64,000 bases of DNA from Eledone cirrhosa (taxonomy: Eukaryota > Mollusca > Cephalopoda > Octopoda > Eledonidae). Numbering within the stretch: the first letter of the stretch is position 1; each line of letters opens with the position of its first letter. Both the position numbers and the translations under genes were made by a program. Location: the NCBI GenBank assembly GCA_964016885.1, contig OZ024744.1, positions 68,875,278-68,939,277 of the forward strand, read 5' to 3'. This document shows positions 22,120 to 33,819 of the stretch, in pieces. Under the pieces are notes generated by a model. It was not told where the DNA came from and made no database searches. It worked only from the letters and a program-made list of their open reading frames with translations.

Positions 22120-22130
22120 CTATCTATCTC
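21985..22130. repeat. (TC)n and (TATC)n microsatellite at the C1-C2 junction
   Basis: It separates the 3' end of C1 from the 5' end of C2. The same TATC unit lies at C1's 5' edge and follows C2's 3' end (27,856-27,880). Confidence 0.9.
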
Positions 22131-22299
22131 TGGGATGAACACACGTGTGAAACTTGGTGGGTAAGTTCTGCTTAAATTTCTATAGAAATTCTTGACTGTG
22201 AGCCTTCATTTTTATACCAATTTGTAGAGGGACTGCCAGGTCAAATTTTGATCTGGTCAGTCTCTTAAAATATCCTAGGCCTATAGGCGAAATACTTCA

Positions 22300-24185
22300 T
22301 GACAAATTGTTTAGAAAAACTAACGTTTAAAAAAAAAATGGTTGAAGCAACAACTTCTTCACCAACATTCGAAAGAGGAAAAGGGAAGATATGCTTACAG
22401 CTTCCCCCTTCCACTGTCATAGTAGCAGATGTCTCAGACAAAGGCCAGAGAGAGGAAGGATTTTTTTCACATGCTGACCGACAACTTGACGTTGCCATGG
22501 CAACAAACCAAAACCAAAAGTGAGAAACAATGAACAAAAACAACACAACCAGCACCACCAGCAACAACAACAACAATGCTATGAACGAAAACAACACCAA
22601 GAACAACGAAGACAACAACAATAACAAGAACAAAAAAGACAACAACTCCAGCACAAACGAAACCGACCAAACACACCAAAAGTATAAAACGTTTGCAGGA
22701 AGCCTTGCCAACGAGACAGAGTCTATAGAGATAGATCTGTCAAACCAAGCATAGCCCCAAAAAGACGCCCCGCAACATATAACTTTCGAAGGTAACGGCT
22801 TTCGAATAAGTACCCCACCGGAAATTAGGGCCGCGATCTAAGAAAAACAATTTTCTTCCGGACGATCTGCTCACAAACCAAGAAATCGATGGCTTTAAGC
22901 AATAGCACGGTGGAAACCGCGCTAAAGGAGGCAATGCCAGACATTGCTTACCACCAGAGGGCCAAGCAGTATAGGAGCATCTCTGTGCTCTTTAAAAACG
23001 AGGCCCTCGCCCAGAAATATTCGGTGGCTCCAATTAGAACGAGCCAACACATCTTCTTTTCAACATACATGGGAAGAAGAACCCATAAAATAAGGATCTC
23101 GCAGATCCCACCAACATTTGGTGGATCCTGAGTGGTTTTTTGGAGAAGACAACCTCCTCTCTGCAAAAAAATCAATCCGACAGACTGGAGCGGGACCTCA
23201 ATTGAGCTTTTAGTTCAAATGAAACCGGAGAGGATTGAAAAATACCGGAAAGGGTGCCGGTGGATGATAACCATGTTGTCCACATGGCAGTGGAGGGCGA
23301 AAGACCACAATGTTTCAAATGGGGAAAAGACACATATTTAAAAGCATTTTGCCCAATGCTGGATGTGGAAAAACAAATGAAGGCGTTGTTGCCAACCCCA
23401 AAACTACAACAGACATACCCGAAAACAAAAAACACAACCCCCAAACCATCAACATTCACCCAACTATCACAAACCACAAAAGACACCACACCAAAAATTC
23501 CCCTGAAGGAATCTGTCCCACCCCTTACCCCTCTGTCCAACACTCCCAGAAATACACACACAAACACTCCACCACCACACAACATACCCCTCCCATCTAC
23601 CCACAATGATAACACCTCAGACACGGGAACCTCAACATCTCCAAGTGAGGGTGAAGCGGAACCTCAAAAATCCAAGAAGCAAAAAAGACACAGAAAAAAA
23701 TACAACAAAAGCATCAACTGAAAACACGCACACACCCAACACTGACATAAACATACCACCAGAAACGACAACCACACCAACAACACAACCAGACACTTCA
23801 CTAATAAAACAAACACTCACACCACCACAATCACAAACTACAACTACAAAAGAAAACTACAAACAGAAACAGTACATATAAAAAACAAAACACATTACAC
23901 ATACATAAAAACAAGAAAAAATGAACTGGTGGAAACTGTCCGAAAGGACCCCACAATACAAACGGAAGAGAAAACCTTCCCCACCAACGACCCATCCCCA
24001 AACCTCAAACTTATCAGGGTAACAAACCTACAGTATGAAACTTTAAAAGAGAATTCCCCACATGACGTGCCCCCCTTGCCAAAAGCCCCTTAACCGTATC
24101 CTGCTAAAAGGATTCCCTCCCTCCCCAAACACCACCAATCTGGACATAGAGATCAAACAACCTGACCTCCAGGAAACGAAAAGGT
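22300..24185 (+). pseudogene. C2 ORF1 (gag-like)
   Basis: ORF1 proteins of this group bind the element RNA. Pieces in several frames show an N-terminal segment (MVEATTSSPTFERGKGKIC), an asparagine-rich stretch (22,530-22,670), a region homologous to that ahead of the knuckle in C3 and C4 (22,889-23,200), and the zinc knuckle site near 23,310. The knuckle reads CFKWGKDTYLKAFCP, whereas C3 and C4 keep C-X2-C-X4-H-X4-C; the second Cys is Trp and the His is Tyr, so it cannot bind zinc normally. A threonine and proline-rich tail follows, and multiple frameshifts and stops are present. Confidence 0.7.
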
Positions 24186-24227
24186 AAGTGTTCCTGCTTT
24201 TTCTCTCCTTAACTCTTCTTCACCAAC

Positions 24228-27200
24228 ATGGCGACTATACAAGTTGGATGTTTGAATGTACGTGGCCTGGGCATGTCCTGGAAACAGGGCCAGCTTTTAA
24301 ATGATCTCAGGTCACATTGTATAGATGTAATAGCCATCATCGAGTCCAGAATTCACGACAAGCAGCAGCTAACCCCCATGTTCAAGGATTTTGAGATCTA
24401 CGCATCTCTCTGTCAGCCAGGAGGTTGAGGGAGAGTTGCTGTTCTGTTTCGAAAAATCTTGGATCTCAAAATACAGACGATTCACTTGGACCCGGAGGGC
24501 AGCCTGGTGATCCTGGACGTGAATGGTAGTGAAGGTGGGGCTTTTAGACTGGTGGCCGTATATGCCTCGACCAGAGTTCTTCAAGCGTCTGGAGCCATTC
24601 CTGGGAACGTCTCGCTCCTTAGTGTTAGCGGGGGATTGGAATGGCATCTTAGACACACGTTGGGACTATGTAGGAGCTTGTGATAATAGAGTGAGGGGGG
24701 GGGGGGGTAATAGCCTCAAAAATCTCATCAGCGAATTCCAACTCGCTGATAGATATCGACTAGACTTCCCAAGTGCACCGCTGTGGACGTGGGCAACCGC
24801 ACTGGGTCTTCTAGATCGTATTTAAATAAATGTTTAATTAGACAGAATGATAAGGAATCATTAAGCTGTCCACAAATGCACATGGTTGCCTATTCAGACC
24901 ACAAATTAGTCACCTGCATAGCCAACCTTGATAGAACACATAGACAGGGACCCGGATACTGGAAGCTAAACATCTCGCTCCCGGCGCGTAAGGCCTACAG
25001 TAAACGGATTAGCACCTTAGTTAAGAGCCAGTTGGCGGGGGCGATCGTCAACAACAGGTGGTGGAGCTCTCTCAAGGGAAAAATTAGAATAGAATCGATA
25101 GCATTTAGCAAGGAAGTAGCTTTAGAAAGAAACAAAACTGAAAAGGAACTGGTAGCTAAAGTAGAAGAGGCACTTGGGAATGGCAGTACAGCTGACGTGC
25201 TAGCGGCGAGAACAGCACTAGACCAGTTCTTCAACGTGAAACACGAAGGTTGTATTGTCAGAAGTAGAACACCTGCTCTAAGAAACGAGGGAGCCAAAGC
25301 TGTTAGCTGGGCCCGACTGACAGAGGCGAAAAGTGGCAACAAATCTACAATGTGGTCTTTGAATCCAAGCAGATGTGCACGGCCTTCCAGCAGCATTTTG
25401 CACAACTGTTCGGGCAAAGCAGTACGCGAGCGAGGTGATGGACTTCAGCCCTACCTCGACGGCGTACTACGACTCTCGAGCAGAGATGACGGGAGCTGCG
25501 AAATGCCGATCACAGCGGACGAAATAGAAGATGCCCTAGGCCACTGCGGGAAACGCAAAACACCCGGTTTAGATAGTCTACCCTATGAGTTTTACATAGC
25601 CAGACTTGTTCTTTGGCGTCCTCGAAACGGTCTACTGCAACTGGCAGCAGAACGGGAGGATTCCCAGTTCTGTAGGAAGAGGCGTAGTAACGCTGATCAG
25701 GAAAGATGAGAACAAGGGGGATGAGATAAACAATTTCAGACCCATAACTCTGCTCAAGTTAAAGATTTTGGCCAAGGTGTTAGCAACGAGGCTGGTGTTT
25801 GTCGTCGAGAACCTGGTAGGGGAAGCGCAAACGTGCGCAATCCCGACCAGGTCCATACACGACAACCTCCACCTCATGCGATACATCATAGAGAGGGTAG
25901 GGTGTAAACCCGGCTTCGGTGGGGCCCTGATCAACTTGGATCAGTCTAAGGCTTTCGATAGGGTTGACCATCGTTACCTGGATGCGGTGCTCGAGGCGGC
26001 AGGCTTCGGACCCGTGTTCAGAGGCTGGATTGCTGCAATGCACAACAGCAACATCTGCTCAAGGGTCAAGGTGAACGGCTACCTCTTGGAGCCGTTCCAT
26101 ATTACGCGATCCATTCGACAGGGATGCCCTCTCTCCTCCCTTCTGTACGTACTGACTCTCGAGCCACTACTGCGGAAGCTGGAGCTATTGCAGGGCATCC
26201 CTCTGGAACCGGGACTGCGGAAAGCGGCGTCGGCCTACGCCGACGACGTGACAGTAATGGTGTCGAGCGCCTCGCAAATCGAGGAAGTCGGCACCTTACT
26301 AAAGGAATCCGAAAGTCTCACAGGAGCGAAGCTGAACCGGGACAAGTCCATCGGTTTGCAACTCGGCACGTGGAGAGGCAAACCGATGCCTTCCGATGGC
26401 GTTGTCGGACGCTGGACGGAAGGACCGGTAAAGCTGCTCGGGGTCTGGTTTGGTCCGGACCTCCAGGTGGAGAAGAACTGGAACGAAGTGACGGCCAAGG
26501 TGTTTGCACTCACCCAGAAGTGGGCCGAGTGCAAACTATCCTTGAAAGGTCGAGCGGAGGTGGCGAACACTTTTATAGCGTCTGCCATCTACTACCGCTT
26601 GACCGTCGTGCCTTGTCCAGCCAAAGCGCTCGCCAAAATGGAGCGCGCGCTCTTCCGATTCCTTTGGAAGAGGCGGGCTCCTTTGGTGAGAAGATCCATC
26701 TGCTGCCAACACCCTTCTAACGGAGGGCTGGGGATGCCGTGGTTGACGATGCACAAACACGCGCTCAGGCTGCGGCATCTCTACGTATTCCTCACCGGAC
26801 AACCGGTGTGGGCCCCGTTCGTGAGGCGAGCCTTCCCACGACTCGTCTCGCTGACCGAGCTGCAGTCCTGGGTCAAGCAAAGACCGAGGAAAATGGGCGA
26901 CTGGCACATCGAATGTGCTCAGGCGCTCACAGCCCTCTGGCAGGCGGACCCGGCGATCAGTGGAGACTCCACTTCGTCATTCTATAGAGGGTTGGTCCCC
27001 AGCAAGTGCGACGACGCGCTCGGTGAAACTCTAGGCGTAGAGGAAGATGAACTGGCCAGTCTGTTCGGTAGGACCTTCCGCCCGGGACCGATGGACAACT
27101 TCCAAAAGTCCCTGGCCTGGCAGTGCTACCGAGGAGCTCTACCAGTTCGAGACAAGCTCTACAGACATGGGCGCCCGGGCAGGGACCCTGCAAAAAAGAT

Positions 27201-27552
27201 CTGTCCGAGGTGCGTGCGAGACGAAGAAACCGTCGCGCACGCATTCATACACTGCCTGGGCGTCACTGACCTGTGGGACTATGTAGAACGACTATTGTCG
27301 CGGGTGGGACCAATCCAGTTGACCACCGAGTCCATTGTCATGATCAAACCGCCACCCTCCTTCAAAAACGAAGGAGAGGCGGTTTTCCTTTGTGTGATAG
27401 CTATGGCGAAAGAGGTTGTATGGTGGACAAGGTTGAAAGGGCTGAGGTCAGACACCTTTCTCTCCGGCCAACAACTGATTCTTTTTTTCAAATACCACTT
27501 TGGAAGAAGAATCAGGATGGAGAGAGGTGCTGTACCCCAGCAAGTTTTATGA
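24228..27552 (+). pseudogene. C2 ORF2: AP endonuclease and reverse transcriptase
   Basis: It opens with VGCLNVRGLGMSWKQGQLL and the endonuclease, in at least three frames (a stop after SLCQPGG at 24,426; shifts near 24,540, 24,680 and 24,800). A long open frame (25,606-27,552, 648 codons) then holds NFRPITLLKLKILAKVLATR, the catalytic LINLDQSKAFDRVDHRYL, SIRQGCPLSSLLYVLTLEPL, SAYADDVTVMVSS (about 26,240), LGVWFGPDL, GGLGMPWL and the zinc-binding CPRCVRDEETVAHAFIHC. Overall order and motifs match Tx1-type LINEs (L1 group). Confidence 0.85.
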
Positions 27553-27855
27553 AAGGTGGGTGAAAGTGGCGAGAATGGCCCGAGTGAATGGGCCTTCTCT
27601 CTATATCAGCCTGTAGGTTGAGGAAAAGGAGGAGGAGAGGAAAGGAGTACAAGCTCTTCGTACTCCTGGAGATGAGGGTTGCACATTTTTTTTCAGGGGT
27701 ATGTGTTACCCATATAAACTGTCTCCCTCTATTGGGGAAAATCGACTAACTTTTTAAATTCCATTTGTGATAACATTTTACACGTTTTTATTGTATGTAA
27801 ACTTCCCCCTTTGTATTTGTCCCCTTCTTTTGTGCCCCTGTGGCTAATAAAGAAA

Positions 27856-27861
27856 TATATC

Positions 27862-27940
<79 letters not shown>
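27856..27940. repeat. (TATC)n then (TA)n microsatellite
   Basis: The TATC units directly follow the C2 3' end; the TA array extends to about 27,939. Confidence 0.9.
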
Positions 27941-27942
<2 letters not shown>

Positions 27943-28927
27943 GGATTTAAATGGATACAGTTTAGTTAAAAGGAATTTATTGACACGTGTTTCAATAACA
28001 GTTACATAACCTGAAAACAGCTGCTATCTACAAAGTATTAGTTATGCAGACATTCAATATTTTAATGTTATTATCAACTGTCATTTCATCAGAATAATTT
28101 TACTGAGGACCTGTTTGGTTTTTATAGAGAATATTAGGAGGGAGGGGTGAAGTTGTTAGAAGAATAGTTGAGGGAGTGGTTTTTTGATAGCAGTGAGAAT
28201 TTTTGGTGGCAGTGAGTAATTAGATTCCCATCTGTTGTTTTGACATTTTTATAGAATATATTATTGGTTATTTTTCTAAATCTATAGAAGGATTAGAGAT
28301 AGTATAGATATGCATGGTTGGTTTTGTGTTTGCACTTAATTAACATTCAGACTTAAATTATTCTTTCAAGTGTACGTATCCTTTCGCCTACGCATTCACA
28401 CACAAACATATATGCACACCTCTACAAAATACATATACTCACATATACATACTTACATGCTCATACTTACATACATATACACATGCACATATATATATAT
28501 ATACATATATATACATATATACATGTACATACATACGCATTCATGTGTATACATTTTCATACTCAACTTATCTTTATATACACACGTATAGACACACACA
28601 TATATACATACATACTCCAGTCTATGTGTATATATATATATATATATATAAACACTTTAATACATGAATACACTTACATCTAACTATACACATCAAACAT
28701 ATATATATATTTACTTATTTATATACATTTTCACATATATATACATACATATGGTCGCTTTTAGACACATTCATTATAGCATATTCGCACCTATTCTCAT
28801 CAGCATATTTTCCATTATTAGTGTGGTAATTTAAGGTTATTAATATACATATATATGTTGAGAAGAGATTGTTTTTATATTTTTCTAACTAGATTGAAGT
28901 TTATATAGTTGGGGGGATGTCCCTCTT
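27940..28927. other. Non-coding DNA downstream of PLE4, probably its 3' region
   Basis: It lies downstream of PLE4 on the minus strand. It contains a hammerhead-like fold at 27,974-28,100, CA/TA-rich tracts at 28,390-28,700, and no gene. How much belongs to PLE4 cannot be told without another copy. Confidence 0.5.
27974..28100 (-). ncRNA. Candidate hammerhead ribozyme with a long stem II
   Basis: On the minus strand: CTGATGA (28,092-28,086), a 10-bp stem II made by AATGACAGTT with AACTGTTATT (one G-U pair) closing a loop of ~70 nt, then GAAA (27,993-27,990), a loopless palindromic stem III CACGTG, and the cleavage triplet GTC (27,984-27,982). Bases before CTGATGA (TAAAATTATT) pair with those after GTC (AATAAATTCC) at 7 of 8 positions as stem I. 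All conserved core positions are present. Hammerheads with tiny stem III are known from Penelope-like elements, where they act as dimers. Confidence 0.65.
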
Positions 28928-29942
28928 TTATGTAATATTCAGCTTGTAGTGGGAAAAAAGGGTTTTAGTTCGGTGACGGCAGAATAATGTTCGTTCAATT
29001 CTGTTATTAAGCAATTTCTTCTTGTGTGTGATTATGGAATAAATCTCAAGATTACACAATTTGCAGAAATTTTGGCTCCTGGAAAAGCTTTGGGTTTTAG
29101 CTAATTTCTCCCATTTTAAGGTAAACTTTTGATCGCTATCCCTGAGCGCCCAAGCTTTTTCTGCTAAAGTTGTTACATTTCTTTGGCTCTGGTGTTTTAT
29201 TGAGTAAGAATGCCTATATAATCGAGATTTAAACGATGTTGCCGTTGATCCCACGTAATACCACTTGTTGCTTCCGGATTTAATAGTACACTTATAAATG
29301 ATATTTTTTTCCAGGCAGTTATTGCCGAGGGGGTAGTTGTCAGGATAAGTGCAGTTACAGTTGTGTACGTTGGGTTTTCTCTGGAGTAGTATTACGGACG
29401 AACTTAGGTGTGGTTTATTTATGTTCTGTAGTGTATTGTCTACTGTTTTTGTTTGTGTTCTTTGTACTTAAGTTTTTAGTGTTTTCGTATAACCTTCTAG
29501 TATTGATCTTTTTTATGTGTTGTTCAAGGTTTAATGCTGTAGAGTATGACAGTCTTATAGTGGTAGGGTTTAGGATTTTGTGGTATGTGTGTGATGTAGG
29601 AAAATGTCTCTTAATTATTTTAAAGAAGAGTACTGGTAAATTTGTACTAATGGAACTATTGTATTCAGGGTTATACCATAAGTACTCTTTGCATCGCTTT
29701 CTATTAGTTTTGTTTGTTGGTTTACTGGTGTGTATACTATGGTAGTAAGTGTGGTTTGGTGTTGTGTTATTATATCTACCTATGTGGGATTTATTTTGGG
29801 TGTTTTGATTGTTCTCATCTATATACTCTATTTTGTTGAGGTAGCCTGCTTTACTAAGGGCGTTATCGTAGTACTCGGCGTGTTCCTTAAATACTTGTAT
29901 GTTAACAACACTACGGAAAATACTGTATATATATATATACAT
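28928..29942 (-). pseudogene. PLE4: linker and GIY-YIG endonuclease, 5'-truncated
   Basis: On the minus strand a frame (29,942-29,415) carries HAEYYDNALSKAGYLNKIEY, LPVLFFKIIKRHFPTSHTYH and ILNPTTIRLSYSTALNLEQH, the segment between reverse transcriptase and nuclease in this family. After a frame change it continues to a GIY-YIG domain (about 29,310-28,928): IIYKCTIKSGSNKWYYVGST, FKSRLYRHSYSIKH, FTLKWEKLAKTQSF and FCKLCNLEIYSII. The reverse transcriptase is missing upstream, where TA repeats begin. Confidence 0.75.
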
Positions 29943-29953
29943 ATATATATAAT

Positions 29954-29968
29954 AAAAAGCTCGTCGGA

Positions 29969-30008
<40 letters not shown>

Positions 30009-30125
30009 TCTGACGAGCTTTTCATTTCAGAGTGGGGCCAGATCGATACGGATCGAACCTTGAGCTGATCTATAGCGAACGCGTGTCACCAATCAATAAA
30101 CTTAATGAAGACATAACAACTCGTC
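29954..30125 (+). repeat. Hairpin around (TA)n plus a dispersed repeat (copy at 60,176-60,310)
   Basis: AAAAGCTCGTCGGACC and GGTCTGACGAGCTTTT flank a (TA)n array. The following stretch to ~30,125 is the reverse complement of 60,176-60,310 (for example GATCGATACGGATCGAACCT against its counterpart). It contains CTGATCTATAGCGAACGCGT followed by GTC, which looks like a decayed hammerhead core. Confidence 0.6.
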
Positions 30126-30139
30126 CTATCATTATTATA

Positions 30140-30235
<96 letters not shown>

Positions 30236-30530
30236 CGTGCGCGTGTAAACCATTGAAATTTTTGGGGTGGAGAAGAAGAAGAGAGAGAGAGGGGGGACAT
30301 CGGAGTTTGGAGAAAAAAGTTTTAAGAAGGCTGGGGTTGCTAGGCATTCCGTAATGGGTCCGAGGGGAATAGTCAGGTGTCATACACACACACAGACACA
30401 TATACATATATATGTATATGTGTCTGTGTGTGTGTGTGTGCGTGCGTGTGTGTCTGTGGATGAGAGAAAGTGAGTGAGAGAGAGCTTTTAGATAGATATA
30501 ATCAGTATAAAATTCCTTTTTCTATGTATA

Positions 30531-30576
<46 letters not shown>

Positions 30577-30609
30577 TATACATATAACATATATATGTAT
30601 ATTTATATA

Positions 30610-30659
<50 letters not shown>

Positions 30660-30698
30660 CATATATATACATATATATATATATATATGTATATATAT

Positions 30699-30752
<54 letters not shown>

Positions 30753-30840
30753 AGGTAGGTATATATGTACATAAACATGTATATAAGTACAAACATATAT
30801 ATAACGATATACAAATGATATATATATATACATCATTTAT
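30126..30840. repeat. Microsatellite-rich stretch
   Basis: (TA)n 30,137-30,168; (GT)n 30,170-30,232; GAGA/GGGA-rich DNA to 30,310; CA and TG tracts 30,380-30,460; dense TA tracts 30,525-30,760. Open frames here are repeat translations. Confidence 0.9.
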
Positions 30841-30842
30841 GT

Positions 30843-31140
30843 TAGGCGTGTGGCTGAGTGGTTAGAGAATTGGATTCGCAATCGTAAGGTTGTGAGTTCG
30901 ATTCCTGGACCAGGCGATGCGTTATGTCCTTGAGCAAGACACTTTATTTCACGTTGCTCCTTCTACCTGGAGTTGCGACCGATAGATAGTATTAGCAATT
31001 GGAAAGACCAACGGAAACATTGTTCCCTCGGTCCGATATGACGAAAGTCGATCGTCTTCCTATGTTAGGATATTTACCATTGGGTAGAACTGGTGGTGGT
31101 TCGGATTGTAAACGATGATGTAATAAATTAATTAAAGCAC
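30843..31140 (+). mobile_element. tRNA-derived SINE (family 2)
   Basis: The head looks like a tRNA: GTGTGGCTGAGTGGTTAGAG (A-box region) and GTGAGTTCGATTCCTGGACC (B-box region). The body has GAGCAAGACACTTTATTTCA followed by CGTTGCTCC, a motif common in cephalopod SINEs as I recall. The tRNA-like part is not a functional tRNA: no acceptor-stem closure or CCA-side match is seen. The 3' boundary near 31,140 is approximate. Confidence 0.8.
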
Positions 31141-33590
31141 TGAACATTATGCAGATCATCCATAGTAGATGTAGTAAACCGTGTCTGATGCAGGAATGAA
31201 GTTAACTATTCATTAAAACAACAATAGAAGGTCGGGCTGGAAAATTTACTTTGGAATTTTAATTCTACGAAATCACTATTCCTAATTCCATGCCCCCCCC
31301 CCCCTATCATTCTATTATGTGTAATAAATACTTTGTTCTGGGCAATCTCAAAACGATATCCATAACATCAACTGCGTCCTTCACCTCATCGTTGTTGGTA
31401 TTCAATTCATCCTGGCTTACTCCATTTCTTTTTTTGCCTTGACATCAAGTTTATATATCATGTTATTCCTGACGCCGCAGACTTCCGAACCCTGAATCAC
31501 TTCCTCAACTTTAAAGTTCTACTCCTTAACCTTTCACCCCGACGCTCATCTGTCTGGTTATACTTCCTGGGGCTTTCAATTGTTCTTCTCGAGTGAAATA
31601 TAACAGCAGGTTATTAAACTAACCTCCTCATCAGTTACGTTTAAAGGCAAATCTCTCAATTCACCAATCCCACATAGTTTGCTTAATGTCGTTAATTTGA
31701 AAACTTATTCGGCACCACTTCTCTTGCCTACGAACGGCTCAACTCATATATTTATTTATTCTTCTCCTTTCACTAATCTCTCGATTTCAGCTCTCTTTGC
31801 TAGTTCCGTGATCTTTCTCGATATCACTATCTCCATCAAGCAAATCATCGCTGTCTCGCTCCCTCTGTCTTTTACAAGCGCACAGATTCCGGTTCCTATC
31901 TCGATTTCTCCTCTAGGGGGAACAGCAACTCATTTTTTTCTTTTCAAAATTTCAAGGCCATGGCCTATTTTCCTGGCTCTACATTTCCTTAGCTGACACA
32001 TAATCGCACAACCACCACACATCTCACTTCTACCCCCCCCCCATATATATATATGTGTGTGTGTGTGGGAGAGAGAGAGACACACACACACATAACCACT
32101 GTCACAACACACGCATATACTGAACACGTCATCATCTACTTCAATTTTTTTAATCTCTGCTGCTTTAAAAGCCGAAACCAGGATTTTGAGATTCAGGCTG
32201 AAGCCAAGGGTAGGATATTTATTCAGCGCCGATGCTCTCTTTAGACCAAGCCGCTCTTAATTGCGCCTGTAAAGTCAGCAAATTCAACGCCTCTATTATT
32301 AACTACCTCTCTTTTCTCAGGAACTGTTAATATTCAAGTATGTATTCGCGGTGGACCTTCATCTCTTCCATCACCTACAATCTGACCTTGTCACCACCGC
32401 TTCTTTCCTCTTCCATCATACCCCCCTTTCAATCGGACTCTTAACCTATATAATCTTCTTGCCCATAGCTCCCTTCTTACCATATTCATATTATTATACC
32501 TGCCATCACCAATACCATAAACCTGACCGGACCCAACGACCATATGTTCCTCATCAGATATGCCTTGACCAATCTTATTTGAAGGTTCTGCCTCTGCAGA
32601 ATTATCTATACCGGGAAACTGGACGTAGAATAGCGAAGAGATCACATCTATGACATCAGGCTTAGTAATGATACTCCAGTCTTTTGACATTTCTCTTCCA
32701 CTCATCACAGTATGCAAAAAGTTCCGGCATTCGGTTAATTTCCACCTCTCACCTCCAGAGTGAATAGCAACTCATTTTTCTCTTCAAACTGTTAATACCA
32801 TGGTCTACATTCCTGGCTCTGTTTACCTTGACCGACACACCCACACTGATACACGCAACCAACACACATCCCACTTATACATATACATATAGAATTAGAG
32901 ACACACGCATAACCAGGGTTACAACACATATTGACTCAGATACTGTTGTCTCAACGCACACCGTGACAACATACGCACATACAGAAAAACAGACGCACTG
33001 ACGCACACATTCAGACAGGCACGCACACTGACACACCGAACCTGCTACTATACACACATTTTAACTATGATACCGCCTCTCCTTCCTCTTACCGGTCATC
33101 GACACCCTTAAGGAGCGTCAATAATCAGTTCTTCCCTTCCACAAAATTCCTGATATAGAAAATTCTAAATTTATGTAGTAATGGAGGTGGTGAGGGTTGT
33201 GTTGGTGATGGTAGTGTTGCTTCAGTAATGGGTGTTTTGTGCATGTGTATATGTGTTTATGTGTTACTACACACACACGTTTCATGCTGCTTCACTATAC
33301 CCTTCCTCCTTCTTATACCGCAGATTCTCACACACATTGTTTCTCGCTTGTCTAGTTCTTCAATCACTAAAACTGCATACCATGTTGCCCCGACTTCCGA
33401 TACCTGCTTCACACACAACTGGTGGATTTCTAAATTCTTACAGCGGTTTCTCTTGCCTCTGAAGAATAAAATGTCATTTTCCATAACAGCTTTACGATTT
33501 TATTGCGCAATTACATAACGCTGAGATAGCTGTGGCATATGACATATATAAATATTCATAGCCAAATTCGTGAATATTTATTATAAATAA
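31140..33590. other. Unrecognised DNA with an internal duplication
   Basis: No family-like coding region in 2.4 kb. A direct repeat of ~200 bp (31,915-32,120 and 32,753-32,945) is described separately. The open frames (31,679-31,996; 32,351-32,653; 33,228-33,518) show no recognisable motifs. Confidence 0.55.
31915..32945 (+). repeat. Diverged direct repeat, ~200 bp, spaced ~830 bp
   Basis: 31,915-32,120 and 32,753-32,945 share AATAGCAACTCATTTTTCTC or its variant, CATGGCCTATTTTCCTGGCT or its variant, and a GACACAC-rich stretch ending near ACACACGCATA. Weaker echoes at 31,470/33,390 suggest a larger old tandem duplication of ~0.8-1.9 kb units. Confidence 0.5.
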
Positions 33591-33808
33591 ATATATATAT
33601 TATAAAATGCACATATAATATATATATTATAGATCAATAAAATACACATATAATACATATATTATAGATAAATATAATATACATATAATATATATATTAT
33701 AGATAAATAAAATACATATATAATATATATACTATAGATAAATAAAATACACATATAATATATATATTATAGATAAATATAATATACATATAATATAAAT
33801 ATTATAGA
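33590..33808. repeat. AT-rich tandem repeat, left part of the Helitron target
   Basis: Units of roughly 35-40 bp built from ACACATATAATATATATATT and ATAGATAAATA. The array breaks at 33,808/33,809 and resumes at 39,867. Confidence 0.85.
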
Positions 33809-33819
33809 CTAGCAGCAGT

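Larger units (their letters stand above)
20574..22130 (+). mobile_element. Tx1-like LINE C1 (5'-truncated), in (TATC)n
   Basis: Only the last third of ORF2 and the 3' UTR are present. The 5' junction follows a short CTATCTATCTATCT tract, and the 3' tail after AATAAAAAGAAAG runs into (TATC)n and (TC)n (about 21,980-22,130). Sequence from 20,577 on is close to C2 from 26,493 on. Confidence 0.85.
22131..27880 (+). mobile_element. Tx1-like LINE C2 (near full length)
   Basis: Contains a 5' UTR (from about 22,131), a broken ORF1, ORF2 and a 3' UTR ending GTGGCTAATAAAGAAATATA followed by (TATC)n. The length of ~5.7 kb fits a complete element. It follows C1 head to tail. Confidence 0.85.

Noticed and set aside
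28799..28806. TCATCAG (CTGATGA on the minus strand) as another hammerhead
   Set aside because: No GAAA at a workable distance (GAAT instead) and no stem I/III pairing found.
30488..30836. Several 77-108-codon frames
   Set aside because: Pure TA/CA microsatellite translation.
30843..30920. Possible tRNA gene
   Set aside because: A-box and B-box-like parts are present, but they run straight into a SINE body and no full cloverleaf closes; it is a SINE head.
31626..31633. CTGATGA on the minus strand in unexplained DNA
   Set aside because: A hairpin follows, but no GAAA or cleavage triplet is in position.
33590..33808. CRISPR-like array because of regular short repeats
   Set aside because: Contiguous AT-rich units without unique spacers in a eukaryotic transposon landscape; it is a tandem repeat.
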